DNA of 5,334 bases from Candidatus Zixiibacteriota bacterium (GCA_014730285.1 WJIM01000329.1:1-5334); one strand, 5' to 3'. Numbered from the stretch's first letter, positions 1 through 5,334 are shown. Program-made: numbers and translations. Notes: generated by a model from the sequence alone, not told the origin.

Positions 1-231
1 CACGTGAAGCTCGAGATCGCAGGTCATACCGATATCTCCGGACCGCGCGATTATAACGTTCAGCTCTCACAGCGCAGGGCCGAGGCCGTGCGCGATTACT
101 TTATCGAGCAGGGCATTGCGCCAGACCGGCTGGTCGCCAAGGGTTATGGCCCGGATAAGCCCAAATATGATAATGATACGGCCGAAGGAAGACGTAAGAA
201 CCGTCGGGTTGAGTTAATCAGACTTAACTAA
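1..231 (+). CDS. OmpA-like peptidoglycan-binding domain, C-terminal part (5' truncated)
   Basis: This is the C-terminal end of an OmpA/Pal/MotB-type protein; the reading frame is open at the first base, so the start lies outside the window. The visible 76 residues cover most of the OmpA domain: a GHTD loop, an LSQRRA helix, a GYG turn, and the closing EGRRKNRRVE stretch. The Asp of HTD and the Arg 15 residues later (second Arg of QRRA) sit where the diaminopimelate-binding Asp/Arg pair lies in Acinetobacter OmpA, so peptidoglycan binding looks intact. The family acts in the periplasm and tethers the outer membrane, or an envelope complex, to the cell wall. The protein ends four residues after the domain, so nothing follows it. 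The N-terminal part is not visible, so it could be an OmpA porin, a Pal lipoprotein, or a TPR- or thrombospondin-repeat OmpA fusion. A strong terminator lies 23 bp after the stop, making this the last gene of its unit. Confidence 0.93.
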   Translation, partial: HVKLEIAGHTDISGPRDYNVQLSQRRAEAVRDYFIEQGIAPDRLVAKGYGPDKPKYDNDTAEGRRKNRRVELIRLN

Positions 232-254
232 GTCAATGTTTAGTAGTTGATTAT

Positions 255-289
255 AAAAATGGCCGCCCATTTAAGGCGGCCATTTTTTT
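255..289 (+). terminator. Intrinsic terminator after the OmpA-domain gene, probably bidirectional
   Basis: A perfect 13-bp stem pairs 255-267 (AAAAATGGCCGCC) with 275-287, with a 7-nt loop and a run of seven T at 283-289. The seven-base core GGCCGCC/GGCGGCC is all G+C. It sits 23 bp after the OmpA-domain stop codon. The A run on the left arm gives a T run on the opposite strand, so the same hairpin could also stop leftward transcription coming from the lipoprotein side. Confidence 0.93.
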
Positions 290-315
290 CGTATTAAGTA
301 GTAGAAAAATACGCC

Positions 316-345
316 TTGACAATTATAGCATGTGAGGGCTATATT
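316..345 (+). promoter_or_regulatory. Strong sigma70-like promoter with no protein gene downstream
   Basis: A consensus -35 hexamer TTGACA (316-321) is followed after 18 bp by TATATT (340-345), a 5/6 match to the -10 consensus. Transcription would start near 352. The promoter lies 26 bp after the terminator of the OmpA-domain gene, as expected for an independent unit. The only substantial gene downstream is on the opposite strand, and no plausible plus-strand ORF with a ribosome binding site follows. The hexamers are seen directly; activity is inferred. Confidence 0.5.
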
Positions 346-361
346 TCGCCTTGGAATTCTC

Positions 362-592
362 TTATTTCCGCACCCTGTCTTTTAAACTGACTTCACATTT
401 TACAGTTTTGTACTCAAAAAGCCGGTAATAAGCCGTGGAATTTATATCCGGCACGCTGGTGTATCGGGTATATATAAAACGCTCTGGCAGGTCGAGAAAA
501 AGGAGGTACTCAAAAGCAGATACACGATCTAACCTATCAAAACCAATATTTGTGTGCAAAAATTGCTTGTAGGAGCGTGCCCGATTTATCAT
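362..592 (-). CDS. Small hypothetical ORF, 76 aa, doubtful
   Basis: An ATG-started minus-strand frame lies downstream of the lipoprotein gene on the same strand. The product is rich in Tyr, Phe and Arg, with no signal peptide, transmembrane segment or domain that I recognise. Two short Phe-Glu-Tyr blocks come from a 10-bp direct repeat in the DNA (410-419 and 506-515). There is no convincing Shine-Dalgarno sequence, only a weak AGG before the ATG. The frame is closed by a TGA a few codons upstream, so it is not a continuation of the lipoprotein. The large inverted repeat separates it from that gene. A strong promoter points against it on the other strand. It may be chance, a gene remnant, or a real small protein; I favour chance. 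Confidence 0.18.
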   Translation of the reverse strand: MINRARSYKQFLHTNIGFDRLDRVSAFEYLLFLDLPERFIYTRYTSVPDINSTAYYRLFEYKTVKCEVSLKDRVRK

Positions 593-599
593 GTTGCCT

Positions 600-682
600 G
601 CAGTCCGTCTTCAAAACTCCCGGGCGCATTGATTTCATATGCGGGGTCTGGGAGAGTATGGGGCTATGCGAAGGCGGACTGC
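600..682. repeat. 13-bp inverted repeat with nested hairpin, followed by T-rich tract
   Basis: The arms GCAGTCCGTCTTC (600-612) and GAAGGCGGACTGC (670-682) pair over 13 positions; the one non-Watson-Crick position is a U-G wobble in plus-strand RNA, but an A-C mismatch in minus-strand RNA. The 57-nt interior holds smaller nested pairings: an ACTC/GAGT-type helix starting at 616 and CGCAT/ATGCG around a 9-nt loop. On the plus strand the stem runs into TTCTTTTATCTTTT, which resembles an imperfect intrinsic terminator. On the minus strand it starts 21 bp after the lipoprotein stop but has no T run behind it. It could be a terminator, the 3' domain of a structured RNA, or a short palindromic repeat element. 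It lacks the GTTRRRY-type core sites of an integron attC. Confidence 0.6.
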
Positions 683-703
683 TTCTTTTATCTTTTACGA
701 AGC

Positions 704-1525
704 TTATTGAGGGGAATATGTGACTCTGAGGAAATCAGAAGGCTCGTCCTCGAAATATTCGAAGACATTCAGGTATATATCATCATACTGATTATATCCG
801 CCCATATACTGCTCGGCTATCGGTCGAATGTTGAATTGCAGTTCCTCGGTTATATATGCACGGCAGGCATCGCCGTATCCCTGGTGCTCGAGGTAAATAT
901 TTGCCTGTACCGGATATGATTCCAGAAACGCAGGAGGCGCCATGTACAGCGTGAAATCATGATCCTTGCATCCGCCGCTGTAGCGTACGGTCAAAGTCAG
1001 AATGTCGCCATCGATACTTGCGCCAGCCAGTTCAAAGGGATCAATCATCAAGTCAGAAGGTGGCAGGGTCGAGAAATGAACCGTATCGACATCCGGATCA
1101 TTATTTTTCTCAGATACGACTATTGTTGCAATTCGAGCATTTAAATCAATATCGCCCGGTTCCTGGGGATAAGGATGAAGCCCTACCATCCTGATCTCAT
1201 AGCCCGGATATATTGCAGGTTTGGTTAAATTTGGATTCGGGCTTTGGATTGCTCTCGAGATAACGGGCATTCCGTCACCTTTTCGAATCGTGAACTCTGC
1301 CTCAGCCTGTCCGGCCCAAACGCAATAAGCGTTTATCGGGCAGCGCGAATCGGCCACTTTGCCGTTGAAGGAAATGGTCAAATCGGCTTCCGGCACATAA
1401 ACCGAATTTCCATAACCGATATCGACTGTTTCGCCCACCTGAACCTGAAAGGCCGAATCGGAACAGCCTACGATTAAAATGCCGGATAAACCTAAAATTA
1501 CAAGAAGGAATCCGATCTTTATCAT
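704..1525 (-). CDS. Putative outer-membrane lipoprotein with two cysteine-containing modules, function unknown
   Basis: The 273-residue product starts with a lipoprotein signal: Lys3, a hydrophobic core (4-19) and the lipobox I-V-G-C with Cys21 as lipidation site. Ser at +2 is compatible with sorting to the outer membrane. Module 1 (about 28-137) contains the motif DSRCP-x4-CVWAG (Cys62, Cys68, Trp70), then a GL-x-PYP stretch and a closing beta-like TIVV. Module 2 (about 160-256) contains YSGGCKDH (Cys186, His189), a SYPVQ segment, and LEHQGYGDAC (His214, Cys221) before an FNIRPI strand. From memory, both motif sets occur in uncharacterised exported proteins; I cannot name a characterised family. 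The spacing suggests either a disulfide in each module or a Cys/His metal site in module 2. The start is supported by the signal peptide and by a GAGAGAG purine run (1531-1537) ending 5 bp before the ATG. It is transcribed alone, divergently from lepA. No sigma70-like promoter of good quality is visible for it. Confidence 0.85.
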   Translation of the reverse strand: MIKIGFLLVILGLSGILIVGCSDSAFQVQVGETVDIGYGNSVYVPEADLTISFNGKVADSRCPINAYCVWAGQAEAEFTIRKGDGMPVISRAIQSPNPNLTKPAIYPGYEIRMVGLHPYPQEPGDIDLNARIATIVVSEKNNDPDVDTVHFSTLPPSDLMIDPFELAGASIDGDILTLTVRYSGGCKDHDFTLYMAPPAFLESYPVQANIYLEHQGYGDACRAYITEELQFNIRPIAEQYMGGYNQYDDIYLNVFEYFEDEPSDFLRVTYSPQ

Positions 1526-1735
1526 ATCGATCTCTCTCTGCCGGTTTTTGAAATTTATAATTCAGTCCTCTAAAGGTTATACAATTTCTGCCCTGATTCA
1601 ATCCCAAAAATATCAAAAATCCGCAAAAAGCCTCCGCAGGTCTAGACGGATAAATGAACCAGTGTCAAATCTATTTTTATCAGACATAATAAGTTTATTG
1701 ACAGGCTTTATAATAATCGTATTATTCCCGCCGTT
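1526..1735. other. Divergent intergenic region between the lipoprotein gene and lepA
   Basis: This 210-bp A+T-rich stretch carries the control signals of two divergent genes. The plus-strand promoter for lepA is at its right end. A second TTGACA occurs on the minus strand (1668-1663), but the sequence 16-18 bp beyond it (TCTAGA/CTAGAC) is a poor -10, so a promoter for the lipoprotein cannot be assigned. An 8-bp palindrome GTCTAGAC (1640-1647), flanked by TCCG and CGGA, lies between them and could be an operator, but no regulator is known. Short frames crossing the region are not supported as genes. Confidence 0.5.
1698..1725 (+). promoter_or_regulatory. lepA-lepB promoter, giving an almost leaderless lepA mRNA
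   Basis: A consensus TTGACA (1698-1703) is separated by 16 bp from TATTAT (1720-1725), a 5/6 match to the -10 box. The expected start is near 1731-1733, only 3-5 nt before the ATG at 1736. An inverted repeat AATAAT-CGT-ATTATT (1712-1726) overlaps the -10 box and could be an operator or simply reflect A+T richness. A weaker pair, GTGTCA (1662-1667) with CATAAT (1685-1690) at 17 bp, would start about 39 nt upstream of the gene. Neither gives a Shine-Dalgarno sequence. Confidence 0.55.
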
Positions 1736-3538
1736 ATGGATATGAAGTTTATCAGAAATTTCTCGATTATCGCCCATATCGACCATGGCAAGTCGACCTT
1801 GGCCGACCGTATGCTGGAACTGACCGGCATGATAGAGCCGGGTGAAAATGTCAAACAGATTCTGGATTCGATGGGCCTGGAGCAGGAGCGAGGGATTACG
1901 ATCAAGCTTCATGCCGTGCGTATGGATTACGATTCCCCGGACGGCAATAGTTACGTTCTGAACCTGATCGACACTCCCGGGCATGTCGATTTTACCTACG
2001 AGGTTTCTCGTTCACTGGCCGCCTGCGAGGGTGTTCTTCTGGTGGTCGATGCATCACAGGGAATCGAGGCGCAGACTGTTTCCAATCTCTATATGGCGCT
2101 CGAACACGACCTGACAATTATTCCGGTTATCAACAAGATCGATTTACCTGCGGCTGATGTTGACGGTGTGGAAAAACAGATTATGGATCTTCTGGGAGTA
2201 AAATCGGAAGAGATTTTCAAGGTCTCCGCCAAATTAGGCACCGGAGTGGAGGCTATTCTGGAGGCTATAGTAAGCTATATTCCTCCTCCTACCGGCGATC
2301 CGCAAAAGCCGTTTCGCGCCATGATCTTCGATTCCATTTTTGAGTCTTACCGAGGCGCAATCCCCTATATCAGAGTTGTGGACGGTGAGATTAAAAAGGG
2401 CGATATGATTAAACTTCGCGCCCCCAATAAGAGGTTCGAGGTGATCGAGACCGGCTACCTGAAGCTTAAACAGGTCAAAGCCAAAAAGCTGTCTGCGGGC
2501 GAGGTCGGGTATATTGTGGCCTCGATTAAGACCGTTTCTGATACCAAAGTGGGGGATACGATATTTATCGGGGATGGAAAGGATTTGAAACCGCTGCCGG
2601 GCTTCAGGGATATCAAGCCTATGGTTTTCGCCGGAATTTATCCTGCCGCGGCAGAAAATTACGAGGAGCTTCGCAATGCACTCGAGAGGCTGCAGCTTAA
2701 CGATTCCTCGCTGATTTTCATCCCGGAGACTTCGGCCGCGCTTGGTTTCGGTTTCAGATGCGGATTTCTGGGGCTTTTACACATGGAGATTATCCGCGAG
2801 CGTTTGACCCGTGAGTACGATCTGAATATTATCAACACCGTGCCCAATGTGGAATATCGTGTCACTATGAAAGACGGCGAGGTGATGGCAATCGAAAATC
2901 CCTCAAATCTGCCTTCACAGCAGGATATCGATTTTATCGAGGAGCCGTATGTGGATGCCAAGATGATTTCGCCCTCGGATTATATCGGGAATATCATGAA
3001 GCTGGTAACCGACCGCCGTGGAATCTATGAGACCACCGAATATCTGGATACCACCCGTGTGAGCCTTAATTACAAACTTCCCCTGGCGGAGATTATTTTC
3101 GACTTTTTCGATAAACTAAAATCCCACACCCGGGGCTATGCCTCGCTCGATTATGAATATCACGGCTACAAAAAATCCGATCTCGTTAAACTGGATATAC
3201 TTATAAACTCCCAGCCGGTTGATGCGTTTTCGTACATTTTGCATCGCGAAAAGGCTTACAGCCGCGGGCGTCAGCTTTGCAGCAAACTGCGTGAACTTAT
3301 TCCCCGCCAACTGTTTGAGGTCGCTATTCAGGCTGCTATCGGGAATCGTCCCATAGCCCGCGAAACGGTCAAAGCGATTCGCAAAAATGTTACCGCTAAA
3401 TGTTACGGGGGAGATGTTACCCGCAAGCGGAAACTGCTGGAAAGGCAAAAAGAGGGCAAAAAACGCATGAAACAGGTCGGAAATGTGGAAATTCCGCAGG
3501 AAGCCTTTTTAGCAGTGCTTCAGCTCGAAAAAGAGTAA
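1736..3538 (+). CDS. lepA: Elongation factor 4 (LepA), ribosome-associated translational GTPase
   Basis: The 600-residue product has the normal LepA length and order. The GTPase domain shows G1 AHIDHGKST (13-21), the switch I motif RGITIK (52-57), G3 DTPGH with His83 (79-83), G4 NKID (133-136) and G5 SAK (164-166). EF-G-like domains II, III and V follow. The LepA-specific C-terminal domain (about 490-600) is recognisable by AYSRGRQLCSKLRELIPRQ, AAIGNRPIARET, KCYGGDVTRKRKLLE and KEGKKRMKQVG. The protein binds the ribosome in the cytoplasm; back-translocation in vitro and a role in initiation or 30S assembly in vivo have both been proposed. No key residue is missing. Two starts are possible: ATG 1736, and ATG 1742, which matches the usual MK-x-IRNFSIIAHIDHG beginning better. 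Neither has a Shine-Dalgarno sequence, and the promoter lies almost on top of them. lepB follows after 59 bp on the same strand. Confidence 0.98.
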   Translation: MDMKFIRNFSIIAHIDHGKSTLADRMLELTGMIEPGENVKQILDSMGLEQERGITIKLHAVRMDYDSPDGNSYVLNLIDTPGHVDFTYEVSRSLAACEGVLLVVDASQGIEAQTVSNLYMALEHDLTIIPVINKIDLPAADVDGVEKQIMDLLGVKSEEIFKVSAKLGTGVEAILEAIVSYIPPPTGDPQKPFRAMIFDSIFESYRGAIPYIRVVDGEIKKGDMIKLRAPNKRFEVIETGYLKLKQVKAKKLSAGEVGYIVASIKTVSDTKVGDTIFIGDGKDLKPLPGFRDIKPMVFAGIYPAAAENYEELRNALERLQLNDSSLIFIPETSAALGFGFRCGFLGLLHMEIIRERLTREYDLNIINTVPNVEYRVTMKDGEVMAIENPSNLPSQQDIDFIEEPYVDAKMISPSDYIGNIMKLVTDRRGIYETTEYLDTTRVSLNYKLPLAEIIFDFFDKLKSHTRGYASLDYEYHGYKKSDLVKLDILINSQPVDAFSYILHREKAYSRGRQLCSKLRELIPRQLFEVAIQAAIGNRPIARETVKAIRKNVTAKCYGGDVTRKRKLLERQKEGKKRMKQVGNVEIPQEAFLAVLQLEKE

Positions 3539-3597
3539 CTAATTCTCTCACGATTCTCTCAATTATTCTCCTCTATTTACCGATATATCATATAACT
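3539..3597 (+). promoter_or_regulatory. C/T-rich lepA-lepB spacer with three ATTCTC repeats and no Shine-Dalgarno
   Basis: The spacer holds three copies of ATTCTC at 3542, 3553 and 3565, about one helical turn apart; the first two extend to ATTCTCTCA. It then turns A+T-rich up to the lepB ATG. No purine-rich ribosome binding site is present, but A occurs at -3 and -6 from the ATG, as often seen in SD-independent Bacteroidetes-type starts. There is no terminator hairpin, so lepB is probably co-transcribed with lepA. The pyrimidine tract could bind ribosomal protein S1; that is inference. Confidence 0.4.
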
Positions 3598-4305
3598 ATG
3601 CAGGATGTGCAAAACGCTTCAAACGTTAAGACTATTAGGCAGACCCGCAGTCAAAAACGACGTGCACGGGCCAGAATTAAGGATATAATCGAAGCGGTAT
3701 TAATCGCTTTGGTAATCGCGGTAATCCTGAGGATTTTTGTAGTTCAGGCGTATCGTGTGGATTCCAATTCCATGGTCGGTACTATGGTCAAGGGTGACTT
3801 CATCTTCGTAAATAAGTTTATCTATCATTTTGGCGATCCAAAGGTCGGCGATGTCATCATTTTTGAATATCCGCTCAATCCGAGCAAGGATTTTATTAAG
3901 AGGGTAGTGGCTGTTGAGGGGCAGACGGTCGAGATAGTTGCCAAACAGCTTTATGTCGACGGTGAACCGGTGCCATTACCGGAAAACGCCAGATACGCCG
4001 ATGACAAAATAATACCGGCCGATTTCTCCAATCGCGACTTTTTCGGTCCCAAACAAGTGCCGCTGGGGCATGTTTTCGTTCTGGGGGATAATCGTGACAA
4101 TTCCGAGGATTCGCGTAACTGGGGATTTCTGGATAAAAACCTGATTAAGGGCAAGGCAGTATTTACCTATTTTTCATGGAAGCCCGATCCGAATGCTCCC
4201 CAATGGGGGCCGCCCTATATCGATAAAGTCGTAACCATACCGTTTTATAATATCGTCCACTTTCCCGGGCGCGTGAACTGGGGACGGCTGTTCAGCACCT
4301 ATTAA
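3598..4305 (+). CDS. lepB: Signal peptidase I (LepB), membrane-bound Ser/Lys protease
   Basis: The enzyme removes Sec/Tat signal peptides on the outer face of the inner membrane. The 235-residue protein has a basic cytoplasmic N-terminus (Arg/Lys-rich, 14-28), one membrane span (about 30-49), and then a periplasmic catalytic domain. Ser58 in SNSM is the expected nucleophile and Lys101 in FIKRVVAVEG the general base. The structural boxes GDFIFVNKF (66-74) and GDNRDNSEDSRNWG (163-176) are intact. A single span, as in many non-enterobacterial enzymes, differs from E. coli LepB with two. The serine box is unusual: the usual P-S-G-S-M-x-P-T reads D55-S-N-S-M-V-G61-T, losing both prolines and the glycine. 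ATG 3598 is chosen because it precedes the basic segment. The frame stays open further upstream inside lepA, but that stretch overlaps lepA and does not resemble the family. It follows lepA, as in the classical lepAB operon. Confidence 0.95.
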   Translation: MQDVQNASNVKTIRQTRSQKRRARARIKDIIEAVLIALVIAVILRIFVVQAYRVDSNSMVGTMVKGDFIFVNKFIYHFGDPKVGDVIIFEYPLNPSKDFIKRVVAVEGQTVEIVAKQLYVDGEPVPLPENARYADDKIIPADFSNRDFFGPKQVPLGHVFVLGDNRDNSEDSRNWGFLDKNLIKGKAVFTYFSWKPDPNAPQWGPPYIDKVVTIPFYNIVHFPGRVNWGRLFSTY

Positions 4306-4442
4306 GAACCTGCTATTTCTTTCCACGCAAAAGTTCTTTACAGTTTTTGAAATGTTAGAGTTTAATTAGCTTTTTATTTGCAAACACCAACATAAAATCA
4401 TATTTTCCCTCCAATAGGAACGTGTAACTATCAAGAGGGATC
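4306..4442. other. Intergenic region between lepB and the porin gene
   Basis: This 137-bp A+T-rich spacer has only a weak terminator-like signal: AAGAAC (4304-4309) can pair with GTTCTT (4333-4338) across a 23-nt loop, with five T at 4344-4348. I do not consider that a secure terminator. A marginal promoter, TTTGCA (4377-4382) with CATATT (4399-4404) at 16 bp, has only 4/6 matches in each box. The purine run AAGAGGGA (4433-4440) just before ATG 4443 is a usable Shine-Dalgarno sequence with tight spacing and supports that start. Confidence 0.45.
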
Positions 4443-5334
4443 ATGAAAAACACAATCATTTTACTGCTATTGGGCCTAATGGCAGTCCATTTCATTGCAC
4501 CACAGGCATCGGGTGAGGAAAGCAAAATCAAATTCAAGGGAGACTTCAGATATCGCAGTGAGACAATCGACTGGGAGGGATACTACGACCGTTACCGTCA
4601 CAGGATCAGGCTGCGTTTCGGCCTGACAGCACAGGTCAATGACGAGATTATGGCGATATTCCAGATGTCATCCGGTTCGGATGATCCGGTTTCCAATAAC
4701 CAGAGCCTTGACGATGCTTTCTCCACCAAGAGTCTGGGAATTAATCTGGCCTATGTTACATGGGAGCCGTCGGCGGTCGAATGGCTTTCCCTGATGGCCG
4801 GTAAAATGAAAAATCCGTTTATGGCTGTTGGCAAATCTGAGCTAATATGGGATCCGGATTTGACTCTTGAGGGTGTGGCCGGGAGTATCCAGCATGGCCT
4901 TCAGGAGATTTCGCTCTTTCTAAATGCCGGATTTTTCTGGATCGAGGAGCGCTCTTCCGATGAGGATTCCTATGTCATCGGTACCCAGGGAGGTTTGAAA
5001 TTCGACCTGGCAGATACACCGGGCTATATAATTCTGGGCGGCGGATATGTGGATTATGTCAACGCTCAGGGATTCAGGCCGTTCTTCGAGGCGGATTTCA
5101 GCTCCGGAAATTCGTTGGACGATGAGGGCAGATATATGGAGGACTTCAATGAGGTCGATATCTTTGCCGAGGCCGGAACCAAAATCAGAAATATACCGGC
5201 AGCATTCTTCACCAATTTCGGTACTAATATTGCCGCCGATGAAGATAATATCGGCTGGCTGATCGGAGTAACCGCCGGCAAGACCAAAGATCCCGGCTCA
5301 TGGAATTTCCGTTATCAGTACAAATATATGGAAA
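4443..5334 (+). CDS. Putative outer-membrane porin, Porin_5-like, N-terminal part (3' truncated)
   Basis: The frame is open from ATG 4443 to the window end, giving 297 residues of an unfinished protein. It begins with a Sec signal peptide (Lys2, hydrophobic core 5-19, likely cleavage after A-S-G at 24). The mature part opens with a short strand GDFRYRSE (33-40), then RHRIRLRFGL (52-61), DPVSNNQSLDD (81-91), INLAYVTWEP (100-109), AGKMKNPF (119-126) and IWDPDLTLEGVAG (135-147). This order is typical of the putative porin family I know as Porin_5, beta-barrels of the outer membrane with uncharacterised substrates. Alternating hydrophobic and polar residues with many Gly and aromatic residues continue to the end, as expected for barrel strands. 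The signal peptide would be a substrate of the LepB encoded just upstream. A GAGGG-type ribosome binding site supports the start. Whether it shares a transcript with lepB is uncertain. Its transport substrate cannot be deduced. Confidence 0.85.
   Translation, partial: MKNTIILLLLGLMAVHFIAPQASGEESKIKFKGDFRYRSETIDWEGYYDRYRHRIRLRFGLTAQVNDEIMAIFQMSSGSDDPVSNNQSLDDAFSTKSLGINLAYVTWEPSAVEWLSLMAGKMKNPFMAVGKSELIWDPDLTLEGVAGSIQHGLQEISLFLNAGFFWIEERSSDEDSYVIGTQGGLKFDLADTPGYIILGGGYVDYVNAQGFRPFFEADFSSGNSLDDEGRYMEDFNEVDIFAEAGTKIRNIPAAFFTNFGTNIAADEDNIGWLIGVTAGKTKDPGSWNFRYQYKYME

Larger units (their letters stand above)
352..696 (+). ncRNA. Candidate noncoding transcript (unassigned), alternative to the small minus-strand ORF
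   Basis: This is the body of a gene-poor stretch (232-703). Starting at the expected start of the 316-345 promoter and ending in the T-rich tract after the 600-682 inverted repeat gives an RNA of about 345 nt. Inside it I see complementary blocks that could form long-range helices: 450-457 with 574-581 (8 bp), 533-536 with 570-573 (stacked directly on it), and 459-465 with 519-525 (7 bp). There is also a local hairpin, 384-389 with 403-408. Helices of 7-8 bp are expected by chance in a sequence this long, so only the 3' inverted repeat carries real weight. I tried to read it as tmRNA, RNase P RNA, SRP RNA and 6S RNA and could not see their signature motifs. It ends just before the 3' end of the convergent lipoprotein gene, so regulation by overlap is possible if transcription reads through. 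The RNA is an inference from promoter plus structure. Confidence 0.25.

Noticed and set aside
362..592. Similarity between the small minus-strand ORF and the lipoprotein C-terminus (both have Phe-Glu-Tyr followed by a Pro and later Tyr-Ser/Thr)
   Set aside because: The resemblance covers only a few residues with gaps and is not enough to claim duplication.
600..682. The inverted repeat read as an integron attC site or retron element
   Set aside because: No RYYYAAC/GTTRRRY core sites flank the stem, and there is no integrase or reverse transcriptase in the window.
554..919. A 121-codon plus-strand frame starting with GTG
   Set aside because: It runs antisense through the 3' end of the lipoprotein gene, has no ribosome binding site, and its product shows no recognisable domain.
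1302..1616. A 104-codon minus-strand frame upstream of and overlapping the lipoprotein start
   Set aside because: It is a different frame over the signal-peptide-coding region. The product is Arg- and Gly-rich without domain features, while the overlapping frame has a clear lipobox.
1616..1651. Minus-strand terminator-like pattern (ATCCG ... CGGAT followed by T residues)
   Set aside because: The stem is only five base pairs with a long loop, and no minus-strand gene ends there.
1663..1668. Minus-strand TTGACA as the -35 box of the lipoprotein promoter
   Set aside because: The sequence 16-18 bp beyond it matches the -10 consensus in at most three positions.
3400..3597. Extended lepB start far inside lepA
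   Set aside because: The extra 66 residues overlap the lepA 3' end in another frame, are basic and low in family similarity, and would displace the normal N-terminal basic segment and membrane span.
4304..4348. Terminator after lepB
   Set aside because: The stem has six base pairs around a 23-nt loop and the T tract is short and separated from it, so it is not secure enough to call.

Overview
The window looks like chromosomal DNA from a Gram-negative bacterium. It encodes an OmpA-type peptidoglycan-binding domain, a lipobox-bearing exported protein, a signal peptidase I and a putative outer-membrane porin. Porin type, exported lipoprotein type and weak or missing Shine-Dalgarno sites at several genes would fit an uncultured lineage of the FCB (Bacteroidetes/Chlorobi/Zixibacteria-like) radiation. 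That placement is a low-confidence inference and no marker here proves it.

Layout from left to right: (1) the 3' end of an OmpA/Pal-type gene, closed by a near-textbook intrinsic terminator at 255-289. (2) A stretch at 290-703 with no convincing protein gene. It opens with a strong sigma70-like promoter (316-345, TTGACA-18-TATATT) and ends in a large inverted repeat (600-682) followed by a T-rich tract, so a plus-strand noncoding transcript of about 345 nt is possible. (3) A minus-strand lipoprotein of 273 aa (704-1525) with two cysteine-containing modules and no assigned function. (4) A 210-bp divergent intergenic region with a promoter placed almost directly on the lepA start. (5) lepA (elongation factor 4) and lepB (signal peptidase I), 59 bp apart in the same order as the classical lepAB operon. 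(6) A 137-bp gap, then the 5' part of a Porin_5-like outer-membrane protein that runs off the window.

The common theme is the cell envelope. LepB would process the Sec signal peptide of the porin and of other exported proteins. The lipoprotein would instead need lipoprotein signal peptidase. The OmpA-like domain would anchor the outer membrane to peptidoglycan. LepA is a ribosome-associated GTPase linked to lepB by operon structure rather than by shared chemistry.

The core genes are ordinary. The parts that merit a second look are the candidate noncoding transcription unit at 316-696, the probable leaderless start of lepA, the C/T-rich SD-less leader of lepB, the altered serine box of LepB, and the two-module lipoprotein. 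I found no CRISPR array, tRNA, rRNA, insertion sequence or defence system.
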